Positions 33,098 through 43,946 of a stretch of 64,000 nucleotides of DNA are shown piece after piece (the stretch's first letter is position 1; each line of letters begins with the position of its first letter). The translations under genes were made by a program, and so were the position numbers. The notes below the pieces were generated by a model that saw only the letters and a list, made by a program, of their open reading frames with translations, was not told the DNA's origin and did no database searches. The stretch is from Auricularia sp. M13 (Eukaryota; Basidiomycota; Agaricomycetes; Auriculariales; Auriculariaceae): the NCBI GenBank assembly GCA_037042915.1, contig CM073193.1, positions 9,238,001 to 9,302,000 of the forward strand. The letters are read 5' to 3'.

Positions 33098-33884
33098 GGC
33101 TATTCGAAGGCTGTCAGCAGATGCGTTGTGCAGAGGCAGAAACAGAACCTTGAGTCAGGTAGTCTCTCAGATATTGAGGGAAACTAAGTGTGTAGAGATC
33201 TATTTTGCAGGAGTTCTCCTTAAATGTGTGCACTTCCCAGCGAGGAGATCAGTTCGGACTGCAATCTCCCGAGAGTCCGAGACGGACCAAATCTAGACAA
33301 ATGAAACATAATGAAACACCTGCATGGTTTCAGACAGTCTCAGAACTCATAGAGACCATTGCGCCATGTAATGTGTTTTGGGGGGCCACACAGTGCGCCC
33401 ATGTGCGGAGGTCAGTTCGGCAAACACCGGTCCATGTCTGTCGCCCTAATAATTTTACCCAGAGAAGGGGACAACTCCACAAGGTACCAAAAGCTGACAT
33501 TATCCTTAGATAAAATGTATGGTTTGTATAAAAATATAATGAAGAGTCAGCAAAGCTTCAGGGCTGAAGGCCAGGGTTTTGATGTTTAGCGGCTGTGCCC
33601 GACAGCAGCCGCGGAACACCGATTGGGTTGCGTACACAGTTACAGAGACCTCTGAGCAACAGAAACACTTGGGGTGTATTTAGATAGCCTTACTCGACCT
33701 GTAAAAACTCATTTGCTCCCCAGTTGCATATTGCATTTGGTGCAGATTCTGTGCCTTTCGTAGAAGCAAGTCCGACTAGGCCAAGGTTCATTGGTGCATA
33801 TGGGCATAAATCATATTCAGACATAGATGGCATATAAAACATAGAGAGAGGACGCATAGATGGAGAAATGGCAGTACAAACCAG
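33098..33884. other. Intergenic between CxC5/CxC6 gene and SAP-like gene
   Basis: No gene seen. A-rich segments at about 33490-33560. Searched by eye for an end of the KDZ element without success. Confidence 0.35.
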
Positions 33885-36204
33885 TTAATCGTCCAGCGTC
33901 TCCGAAGTGAGTCGCTGATGAGCTTTGCGTGAGCCCCGGCGAGGCTGGACATCTTGGGAGGCATCGGAATCGTCCTCATCGCCCGCAATCTCATCGTCCT
34001 CGTCAACCTGCATGTAGCGCGAGCTAGAGCTGGCTTTCCGCGAGAAGCGATCTTCGCGTGGATCCTCCCTGCGAGAACGACGTTCTTCCTGAGGGGATGC
34101 GGAGCGGCCGCGTTTGAAGCGCGAGGATGACGCCTGTGTGATTTATCCCATGAGTTAATAATACTCAAACATCTCGATGAGAAGTAACGTACCTGCGAAG
34201 GTGCATGAGACCGCCTCACCGGGTCGCGCTCATGCTCGCGCTCCCGTTCGCGCTTGCGCTGCTGCTCGCGCTTGCGCTGGCGGTTTCGCTCCTCCCGCTC
34301 CCGCTCTTGTTTTTCCTCCAGTTTTTCCTTCTTCCAAGTATCGACCTGCTTACGCTTCATTCTCATAAATATGTCGGCGTACTCATCAGGATCTTCACGG
34401 AATGCCTGCAATTCTTCGTGAGCTTCCGCGTCGAAATTGTCCTTGAAGAGTGCCCAATCGCCGATGCCCTGAGTCCGGCCGATATGAAATAACTTGAAGA
34501 ACCCGGCCAGAGTGAACGAGCAGCCGGCATAACGCTCCTCTGTTGCCAGTCAGAGCAGGACAAGTCGGGAAGTACGGGCGCACCTGATTCGGGGACTTTC
34601 CAGCCCTCGCGGTCAGAGATACGCCAGCCATTGTCCTCCAAAGCCGCAGTCACTGCATCGTACAAGCGCACACGAACAGCCGCATGACCAAGAGTATCTC
34701 CTGGAAGCCGCTTGGATGGCATCGCAATGTTGAACTCTGTGAGCCGGTTCCGAAGCCAGACAATGAAGGCTTCATCCTTGTCGACGTTTCCAGCGGCAGT
34801 GGCTGCAGGAGCGGGACCAGCGCTGGTAGTAGGCTGGGCACTGGAGGACGCAGGTGCGCCTGGCATCGAAGCAGGCTGAGACGCAGTCACAATCAGAGTC
34901 TCGCACTGCACGCTGTTTGGCAACTCACGGCGTGCGTAGGATGTGTGACGGGCGCAGGTCCAGAGTCATCTGGAAATACCCAGAGATCTAGCTTGTAGCG
35001 GCCACCTTCATTAACGAGCGCCTGTGTATCTGCTGCCTGCATGCTGAATTTGGCGTAGTCGCCGCTCTTGATTTTGTCCAGTGATCCGAGGTACTTGAGC
35101 TGGTTGCTGTTACGCCCGCGCGACTTCAGAACACCTCGGGTATCTACAGAGTATTAGTACACGTAACACAAATGAAGATTGACGTACTCTTGAGAGGTGT
35201 ATGCGCGTCGAGGACCTTTGGGACCATCTCGGTAAGCCGCGCGCTCTTTGTCGTCCAGGGATCGTCAACGAGCCCGAATGGAATATCCTCCACACTATTG
35301 TCGAGTTGAATCTGGACTTCCTCGACCGGCGCGTTAGGATAATGAAGATGCACGGAAACTAAGACAGACTAAGCGCAGAACACGGAGAGCAATTTAGACA
35401 TACCGTCACGGGTATTGGGCGATGGCAGCGGCGGAGGAGATGGCACTGAGGCGAAGAACCCGAGTCCAAAGTCCATCGAGTTCCGCGGAGATCCTGGAGG
35501 CAGCAGCGCGCCAGGGCCTGCTAATGCGTGACGCTCACGGTGCTGCACAACGGTAAGGTTGGAAGCCGAGCCACGAGCTGCAGGAGCGAGCTTCCGTGAG
35601 GCCGCAGCCACTGTCGGGCTTGGCTGCTCGGAGTCGCTGTCCTCGGTTCCCAAGTCCTGCATGTTGTCTGCGGACAAAGAACCACATGAACTTGTGGTAT
35701 TGTGAAGCACAAACGAAATTATAGGCACGTACCGGCGTTGCTGGCCTCGTCGGCCTCGTCGCTACTACCATAGGGAAGCTGGTCCAATATTCCGCGGGGA
35801 ACCCGTTGACCCGGAGGATCAAGAGAGACTTTGGCCAAAGTAAGCTTCATTAGTGCACTAGTAGTGGAGGTTAGTGCTGGAAGCGTTGCACAGACTGAGA
35901 CTCACGGAGTAGGGTTACTAGTGACCGTCTTGTCGTTGTCTTGCTGCTTGTCGGCGCTGGTTTTGCGAGGCTCCGCGGCGCCGCCCTCCTGATAAATATA
36001 AAAGTGCGAGAAGCGTGGATCCTTGATGAAGCGAGCCTCGTTTTTCGCAAGGCCTGCCTTGCAGTAGTTGTATAGCTCGGGCTTCGTGGCCTTGTTCTTG
36101 GCTGGCTCAAGTTCAAGCAAGCCACAGAGCGTCGACAGCTCGTTCTTCTTGAGACTCTCGAGCGGGCGGCCGTCGAAAACAGGCATGGTCGTTGAGGTAG
36201 ACAT
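33885..36204 (-). CDS. SAP-like nuclear protein, 8 exons, 653 aa
   Basis: Exons 36204-35906, 35857-35733, 35667-35404, 35358-35188, 35143-34929, 34875-34584, 34539-34193 and 34133-33885. All seven introns are 44-65 nt and every phase agrees. The N-terminus (DGRPLESLKKNELSTLCGLL, then KNKATKPELYNYC) looks like a SAP motif, a helix-turn-helix that binds nucleic acid. The middle has an acidic/Ser-rich linker and a folded, beta-rich region (VHLHYPNAPVEEVQIQLDN, KYLGSLDKIKSGDYAKFSM, RYKLDLWVFPDD). Then a helical part (EAFIVWLRNRLTEF, AVRVRLYDAVTAALEDNGW, FKLFHIGRTQGIGDWALFKD) precedes a long Glu/Arg/Lys coiled coil and an RS-like acidic tail. It looks like a conserved housekeeping chromatin or RNA-processing factor; I cannot name it. 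Confidence 0.85.
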
Positions 36205-36535
36205 TTTCTAGCGGAGAGAGAAAGTTGGTCCCGCTAGCTTGAGGGGAGAGGGGGCGGACGAGCATGTGGGTAGGAATTGCCACAAGAAGCTGTTCCTGAC
36301 GATGACACTACAAATAAATTGTTCCAAGATGAGTGATGTACAGCTTATAGTTACAAGCAGCAGTATACCACAGCAATAGGTACTCAACTTTTCTTAGATT
36401 CGGAGCGGCCGCCCCTCGTCGCTGGATCACGCTGGCATCCGATGGACCGCTGATGGGCACTGGTGATGACCAAGCAGACTTGGCAACGCGTCATCGGCGT
36501 TCACCGATCAGCGGGGCTCCGGGCTTTCTACTGGC

Positions 36536-37830
36536 ATGCCAGACCTTGTAGACGTAGACCCTCAAACTGGGCATATATCGCGCGCAACACCCTTCATCAA
36601 GCGCCTGGCCGTGGAAGCATCTGAGAGCCTGATGGCAAACGGCATCCTAGACTCCTTGCGGGCTACAGAAAAGGTTCGCACTCGTAGGCTCCGCAGATTG
36701 ATTCTCATGCTCCGCACTTTACAGATGATGGATCAGGTCAAGCCCGGCGAGCCGTGGGCTGTTGAGGTGCTCACGATGCGGGCCAACGCACAGGTCGTTC
36801 TTCATCGGGTCGTCCCCGCTTGTTTCGATTATTTGCTGGCGCGGCGGTGCATCCGGAATGGCCGTTACATTCGCAAACATACCAGCATCAACCTCGCGAA
36901 GCTGGATCTCATGATTAAATTCCTTCAATACGTACTCTGTATGTTCTCAACGACGTGGTGAACTGCATTGACCTAGAGAACAGCGACTCCTGAGAAGCCA
37001 TATGCGACTGCGCGGTCCTTCGACATGCAGGCGAATCCCAAAACATGGTACGAGATGTTATCCTGCTCTTCATTCTCGGGGTGAACCGGCACTGACAATG
37101 ATGCGCAGCGATGAAGACATTCTCTTGATTATGGCTCAGGGGCAAGGACAGGGAGAACATCCCCCCAAAGAACTGCGCGGCTTGTTGTATGAACGGCTAT
37201 TATCCCGGAATTGGACCAAGCCGCGGGGCGACATGCTCCTAATCCCAGACGATGACTCCGCCCAACCTTGCGTTGTAAACGCGTTAGGTCCTGGCGCACT
37301 GAAGCGCGTTCTCGGGAGTTCGACCGTGGTTCGGGAACTTCTGTATTCTGAAGAAATACTCGCACAGCGGAGGGGAGAGGCAGGAGGATTTCCAGAAGGG
37401 TGTGTGGAACCTTCAACCCGTCTCGGCGTTCATTCATCAGATTTACAGTCGCACGTACTCTGTCTGGGAGTGCGTTTATCGCGAGGTATGTCGCTGAAGA
37501 CTACTCTCCTGCTATTCGCTTCTGAGACGCCTGCAGGATGCCAAGACGCAGCGACCTAATCATAGAGCAAGGCAGTTGCTCCAGAACAAGTTCTTATCGG
37601 GACCAGTTCTTGTCCAGGTCGTCACTCTGCTGAAGAATTCTCCAAAGAACCCCTCATTTGTGCTTCGGCGTGCTGCGCCTCCTCTGGCGGAAGTGAAAGG
37701 TCAAGCATGGTATAACAACCGTCAAGAGTGGCTTGTTATGAACGAAGCAGCTATCTTCGACACTGTCCCGGAATATGTGCGCTTGGTCGACGCTTCGAGG
37801 GAATATGGCGGGCTATGGGCGCGTTGGTAG
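36536..37830 (+). CDS. Unassigned 5-exon protein, about 360 aa
   Basis: Exons 36536-36938, 36984-37047, 37109-37328, 37384-37485 and 37537-37830, all in phase; introns are 45-61 nt. The fourth exon is reached from a GTTCGG donor at 37329, matching the GTTCG donors of the dehydrogenase gene. Without this splice the frame would look shifted. The start ATG 36536 is a minimum: coding may begin upstream. The first exon is helical and basic (RTRRLRRLILMLRTLQMMDQ), later ones include ELRGLLYERLLSRNW, DFQKGVWNLQPVSAFIHQIY and a Trp-ending C-terminus (YGGLWARW). No known domain or signal peptide. It diverges from the SAP-like gene across about 330 bp. Confidence 0.7.
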
Positions 37831-38003
37831 TCAGTGTCACGATTCCTCACGCATGTAAAGTGAAAACGTTTCCGAGCATTTCGAGCGTGTACGGAACGTA
37901 TATAGTGGCCTCTACTGTTTATTAAACCCCCGTGCTACATGAAGCACACCGCAGAACCGGCCTCTAGCAGAACTATGCGCGAATGGGCCTGGTGAAGGTA
38001 CTG

Positions 38004-39195
38004 TCAAGAGATCCACGTCGCCCACCGCGTGTTGCCTTTCAGAGCGGCTGCCATCTCCCTCGCCACGATGCGATCGGCCTGCTCAGACGGGTGCAGTTCG
38101 TCGAACCACAAGTAGCTGTCCCTCTCCGGTCCGGGAACCGGCGGAGGACACGCGCCACCGACGGGGCCGCCGTTCAGCTCGAACACGCAGGCGTTGATAG
38201 AGCCCGTGACGTTCGGCGCAACGGTGCCGTTCAGGTAGAGTGCGGGGTGGTTGTACATGTCCGTGAAGAGCGCATGCGAGTCAAACAATGCTATTCAATC
38301 GGGTCAGTTTGGCGCTGCCGCATTTGTATAGGATAGTGGGGAGGAGCGCACCTATCCGCGCGCCGGGAAGCGTCGGAGCCAGGGCGCGCAGCATCGCCGC
38401 GCTGAGCGCGTTGCCCGCTGTGGTGAGCTCCCGCATCGTGACGGACCATTCTGTCGAGTTCCGCGCGAGGTTCCAATACTTATTGAGATGTCCCTGTGGC
38501 GAGTAGAGATTGACCAGCTCCAGTGGAATCATCTGAGAGGAGGGGAATTAGCGCGCCGCCGTTGACGGATCACGTGGTGTAACCGACATTTTGGAAGATG
38601 AAGTTGCGCGCTCCGCCGAGGTACATCGTTTTAACCCAGTTCACGGCACACGTTGTGGTGTCCACGACGGTCCTCCCGGGCGCGTCGCCGGTGAGAAGCG
38701 CCGAGACGCCCACTTAGTCATCGATGAGCACGGCGAGAAACAGCGGGGACCTCCTGATCCAGTCAGGACACACCGTCATTGGTTCCAATCCAGAGCGTGT
38801 AAACCGCCTCGCCTTGTGGGATGAATAGCCGCGCCAAGTCGCTATTGAACGCGGGCACCTGCGCTTCCATGACGGAAGGCGACGGGCGAAACGTGATCAA
38901 GTTGCTGCAAGTGGCGCCTGCTTGTGCAAACGGGTGCAGCGAAAGATTTGCACGTCCCGCGAGGTAGACGGGCCATGCTTGCCCGCCCAGCGCGGCGGCC
39001 ACTAGAACGTCGGTATAGGAGTCTCCGCTGCGTGAGAGTGAGCGCCGCTGTTGTATACGACCGGGAAACAAAGACTACGGACAACGTCACGAGGTGCTTA
39101 AAGTGTGGCAGCGGGTTGAGAGGGCTTGGGAAGAGCGCCGCACGCGCGGCGATGGACCAGGACCATGCGGCGACGAGAGCGAGCGAAGTGCGCAT
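38004..39195 (-). CDS. Secreted GDSL/SGNH esterase of CE16 type, 319 aa
   Basis: Exons 39195-39083, 39027-38774, 38712-38588, 38532-38352 and 38290-38004, all in phase with 55-61 nt introns. An N-terminal hydrophobic stretch (RTSLALVAAWSWSIAARAAL) is a signal peptide. SGNH blocks are complete after splicing: FGDSYTDV with the nucleophile Ser made across intron 1, the oxyanion block WIGTNDVG across intron 2, and the catalytic pair in DELHPSEQADRI. The layout and the block FIFQNMIPLELVNLYSP are typical of fungal carbohydrate esterase family 16, which removes acetyl groups from hemicellulose-derived oligosaccharides outside the cell. Intron 3 has a weak GTCGGT donor. Family is secure; substrate is inferred. 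Confidence 0.88.
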
Positions 39196-40662
39196 GGCAG
39201 CCAATTTTGACGCGGAGGAGTGGGACAAGCAGCCTGAGACGGACCGACTGCGCAGATTTATAGCATATCGACAGCCCGAGCTCCTTACGCCGGTGGGAGG
39301 CGAAACCCCGCCTGCCAGGTGCGCCGCCGGGAGGAATCTGCTGCTACAATGAGATGGAAGCCGCCAAAAACAGAACAGTCGCGCTACCCTGACGTCGGGC
39401 AGTACAGATATCTGGAAAGCTCCAGATAGGCGGGAGGTGTTGCGGTGCCCAATGTCGCTCCTTCGTATGGCGCCTGATGCGCACAAGAGTTAGCCTAGGC
39501 GCGCGCGACAAAGGGTCTCGGAGATGTCCATGTGAGACTCTGAGCCCCCACACCCACTTTGCGCCGATTAAAAGGCGAGAATATTGTTGTTGAGGCGAGG
39601 GTAGAAGAGCATGATGCCGGGGTGCCGGGGTGTACGCCAACATCCCGAGCCTGCACGAGCACGGTAAGCGCTGCGCGGTATGCCGATCCCATTAGGCCTG
39701 TGAGGCGGACGAGCAGTGGAATGCGTACTGAGGTCAGGTGCACAGTTCAGTACAGTCCCAAGCAGGGACCGTCTGGCGCCATTCAGCTGTGCGGCACAGT
39801 CTGAGCATGCCCGCTAAATGAAGCGGGAAAACCAAGCCGCATTACCAGCTTATTTCGCCGGCAGAAGCGCCTACACGGTGAATTGAGCCTCGGCCTGAGA
39901 AAATTGCTTCGATGTTCGAGGCTTTGTGATCACTGCACGGTTTATAAGGGAGAAGGGAGAAGAAGAACGCTGACCCTGGCAAACTCCGCATTTCTTCCCC
40001 GCCTCCTCCCTGCTCCACACGACGGCGAGACGGTGTGGGTGTAGGAACAACTTGAGCCCTGTGGTATGCATGGGACACATTGTCGGCAGCTTTACGGGCC
40101 GAGCTACGGCGGCCGAGCGCTGGCGCCCACGCTGCCAGACTCCATGAGCGGTGTGAACCCCGGAAGTGCCCGCGAGACCAAGCCTCAACGGGACACGCAG
40201 AAATGATCCAGCACGCGTGATCTTTTACTCCGACTACGTCGAGCAGCGGCAGCAGCAGGCGACAGAGCGCGTCGGTTGAACTCGCGCCGACCTTCGAATA
40301 GGGTAGGCGACCTCGGCCAGGGATGGCTTTTTCGCGCGCGAGGTTAACTGCGAGGGTGAGCCTGCGCCGGCGCCGGCGGGAACAGTGCACGCCGTCTAAC
40401 CTTGACCATTGTTATTTTCCCTGCACGCTCGCTCTCCCGCACTTGAAGCGCTGCCGACCATCAAGCTCGCCGCAGGCCCACAACCGGTGGCCCGTGATTG
40501 TTGCGCAATGCAATGGATAGGTGAGTGCACCGTCATCGATTGCGTTGCAAGACCAGGAGGCAGCGTAAAGATAGAGTACACGGCGGATGTCCGATGCTTC
40601 GTCTTGTCCATGTCCACGTCCTCATTCCGAGACCGTCCGTCAGATTATTCCTTCGTGCCCAA
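39196..40662. other. Intergenic, no confident gene
   Basis: About 1.5 kb with short overlapping frames on both strands and no motif. Probably the promoter of the esterase plus unannotated sequence. Confidence 0.35.
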
Positions 40663-41518
40663 TCACTCCCAGATCGAGAGAGCAGACAGTATGGCAAGCA
40701 GTAAGACCGTTGCAGTAGGCACGATGCGCAGGTTCGCAGCGTTGTTTGGCGGTGTCGTGCTCGGGCTGGACGATGGCGGCGGGATGGCGCTGCCGCCCGG
40801 CGACTGACTTCCACTCGGAAGCGAGCCGCCGTGGGCAGTTGACTGACTTCCACTCGGTGGTGATCCGCTAGCTCCGGGAAGCGTCGTCGACGGCGGTGGT
40901 GGGTTTGTGGTGCATGCCGTCGGCGGCGGCGTCGAGCCGGACGGCGGCTCACTCGTGCTCGACGGCGGCGGTGCCGAAGTCAGTATTGCCCCATCAACAC
41001 TGCTCCCACAAGTTAGAACAACGTCAGAAGGTCCCGCCCCCCGCGGAAAAAAAGGACGTACTCTACCAGCGCAATGGCAATCGCGCGGTTGTCCTCCAAG
41101 GCCTCGACGCGAAGTACGTGTTTTGCGCTCGCGTCCAAGCCGGTCCACTGCACGAGCTGCGTGCACTCGTCGCCGCCAGTGTCTTTGGAGGTCACGTTCT
41201 GCGTGTCGTCGAGCGAGAAGCTTGCGACCCCGCCTCCGCCTGTGACCGTAACAGAAGTACCTGAAAGGGAAAATCGTCAGCGTGCGCGAGCCAACGAGAT
41301 CACTTAGCAATGTCATATATACCTTGAAAAGTGAGTTGCGCAACGCCAGGTTGAACCAGATAGAGCCCTTCGCCCTGCACAACCGAAAGACAGTCGTCGA
41401 TGGGCGCGAGCTTGCGCTCGCCGGTGACGAGCCCCCACGCGGGCGACGAACCAGGTACGGTATCGGCCAGCGCGACGCCAAGGACGAGCGATGCGAGCAG
41501 AGCGTTAAGCGGCATCAT
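40663..41518 (-). CDS. Secreted, GPI-anchored-type Ser/Pro-rich protein, 243 aa
   Basis: Exons 41518-41323, 41260-41062 and 40999-40663; phases agree (donors GTATAT and GTACGT). The N-terminus MMPLNALLASLVLGVALA is a signal peptide. The first two exons make a small beta-type domain (PGVAQLTFQ, SVTVTGGGGVASFSL, ECTQLVQWTGL, LRVEALEDNRAIAIALV). The third exon is a Ser/Pro/Thr/Gly-rich stalk ending in a hydrophobic tail (RIVPTATVLLLAILSALS), the pattern of a GPI attachment signal. Such proteins sit at the fungal cell surface or wall. The domain is not one I can name. Confidence 0.8.
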
Positions 41519-42188
41519 GTGAAGGTCGAAGTGAAAAGACGAGAACGTGCGCACGTCACATGCTCCGTCGTGGGGCTCGACAGTCAAGTGACAGCTGTGT
41601 CCGCTGCTTCCAGAAGCCACGCCGTAAATAGTTGTATGTATAGCAACGTTGAACGAAAGAGTAGACGGTTCGTGTAGCGTTTGACTGAAGACTGAAGACT
41701 GCTAGCCCAGAAGACAACATCCAGTGCCATGATTGATTTTTGTGCAATTTTGATGACGCCACTCGAGCTCGGGAACCTTCTGGAAAAGCGCGGCTGCGCC
41801 AGTCAACGAAACTATTATCCCGGATATCAGCTGCTTTGACGGTAAGATGGGGCCAATCTGAATGGGAGATGGAGGTTTGGAAGAAAGCCGGGAGTGGCGG
41901 AGTTGAATCGTGCCTTTCTGAATCACTACAGGCAGGTATCAACTTACACTCATGTACCAGTAGTCTCTGGTCGTTGTCTACGTCGTCCGATTAGTGGATT
42001 TGATGGGCAGGGCTTGCTTCTGGCTCGGAATCTGCTCTTGTGTTCTCGCAACCTCGAGATAGTCAATCTGATACTCGACTAGGCGCTGGCGCCACGGGAT
42101 TTGAGGACACCTGGTATACAGACACTGCGACATACATACAGTACATAGACACTACAGTAAGCACTCGTGACCATCGATATTGCATGCC
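41519..42188. other. Intergenic, no gene seen
   Basis: Only short frames. Contains the promoter of the GPI-type protein and the 3' flank of the first DUF6533 gene. Confidence 0.35.
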
Positions 42189-43946
42189 TCACGCCGTAGC
42201 TGTAGCCGTCTCAGCCGGTGAAGCCCCAAACCATTCAGCCTGAGTCGCGTGCGTCGACCTTCCTACCACCGTCGTCTCCTGCTGCTTCCACTTGACGAAC
42301 GACAGCCCGGCGCCGACTGACATCGATAGCGTGTCCGATCCACCGGCGGTGGGCGCGCGCGACGCCGACTGTAGATGCATGATGATCTTGCAGGAGAGGA
42401 TCGCATTGAACGAGCGTTGCGTCCTGCCCGTGCCAGTGTCCGTGAGGTCAGTGAAGACTTCCGACTCGGATGTGCTGGAAGTTACGACGAGACTTACACG
42501 GATAAGAGTACCACAAACTCCTTCTAGGGTGCCGTACGTCGACGAATCAGCGTGTGAAAAGCGGAGAAGACCAGAAGATCGTACCGGTGCGAGGAAGATG
42601 GTCACGAGGTTCCCCAGGGCAAGCGCTGGCGCGCGGCGTCAAGGAACAATTGCTCTTTCAATGGTACGTAAAAGGGCGTACCAAAGAGGAAGACGAAGTA
42701 AAGGATGCCTGTCAATGCAAATATCGCAATCAGGAATTATATTCAATAGACTTCTAGGTCTGAGCTTACCGTCGCGGTATAGCGAGGTGATCAGGTTCGA
42801 CCGTCCAAACCGGACTGCCAGTGTCAGTGGGATATTAGGTCCAAATTGCAAAGTGGGGTGCGTACAGTGCTGAATCCCAGGTATCAGGGTCAGGACGACG
42901 ATCACTGTGCGACGGGATGGGGGGACGATGAGAGCTCCGCTCAACCGGGAATATTCTATGAATGCGGGCAGCTCACCGAGATCGAACGCAGTGTGCAGGC
43001 TCCAAAAGACTCCGAGCCTGTTGGTAGAGGACGAGATCACGCAGCCCTTGAGCACCGGTAAGATGTCCGAAGCCCTAACAACTACAATCATAGCGTTAAG
43101 GAGCAATTATGGGCATGGATGAGTATCAGAGCAGGGCGCACAGACGGTGTGATCGATGTAGTACACGACGTTGACGGCGTTGGCGGCAATTATCGCCAGA
43201 AGTAAAAGCGATAACGAGATGAATATTGGCCGGCTCCCGCCCCATAAGGCCCATGTTCGCAGGATGAGAATGGCTGAATCGTCACGGATTATAATCTAGC
43301 GAATGTAAAATTATACAGATGAGGAAATTGCTCACCGCTCGTCACGACGAAGGAAAGCATCGTAGACCCTATTATTATCGCAAGTATCAGCACAAGGAGC
43401 AAGCGCACGCCGGTTCAAACGTACACGATCCGTAGGCGAGAATGTCATGGCAGAACTGCGGGCTGAGATTGACGAACTCGACTGTGCACCAAGTCCGTTA
43501 TCCAGCTGACTGTGATTCACACTCCGAATGATAATGGCTTGGGCTTACTATAGACAGTGAAAAACAGCTCCGGCCACGTTATGTACCGCGCCGTCAGGAA
43601 CAAAATCTTCCCGGCGTTCCAATTGTTCGGCCAGATAAACTCCACCTCGTCCGCGAATGTTATCAGGTGATCATACACCTGCGTAGGAAGAATTTGATGA
43701 GCTTAGGAAGCGATATTAAAGGCGTGCATACGAATACACAAGTAGCAGCGACTAAGGGGTCATCTGAATTTCACGCAATGGCGGGCGGACCATTAACGGT
43801 GCGCACCATGCATAAACTGCGCATGCCAGTTGCGTGAGAAACACCCTCAAATTAAATTGATAGTAGAGGGCAGCACGCACATACACGACATGCGCGCGCT
43901 CGAGCGACTGGATCAAGGACTGCAGCGCGCGCACCGAGTCGGTCAT
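42189..43946 (-). CDS. DUF6533 multi-pass membrane protein, copy A, 312 aa
   Basis: Thirteen exons in phase: 43946-43885, 43816-43807, 43678-43549, 43481-43425, 43368-43336, 43273-43142, 43081-42977, 42904-42866, 42814-42770, 42718-42692, 42625-42585, 42520-42498 and 42423-42189. Exon 2 is a 10-nt microexon. Exon 3 is the DUF6533 signature: VYDHLITFADEVEFIWP, NWNAGKILFLTARYITWPEL. Later exons encode further membrane helices (AILILRTWALWGG, PIFISLSLLLLAIIAANAVN, VIVVLTLIPG-type block, RSNLITSLYRDG, LYFVFLF) and a cytoplasmic tail with AILSCKIIMHLQSAS. The family is widespread in Agaricomycetes, looks like a seven-helix protein and has no established function. Intron positions are the same as in copies B and C. 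Confidence 0.9.

Noticed and set aside
37370-37400. Apparent frameshift between EEILAQRRGEA and EDFQKGVWNL
   Set aside because: A 55-nt intron 37329-37383 with GTTCGG donor and GGCAG acceptor joins the flanking exons in phase, so no mutation is needed.
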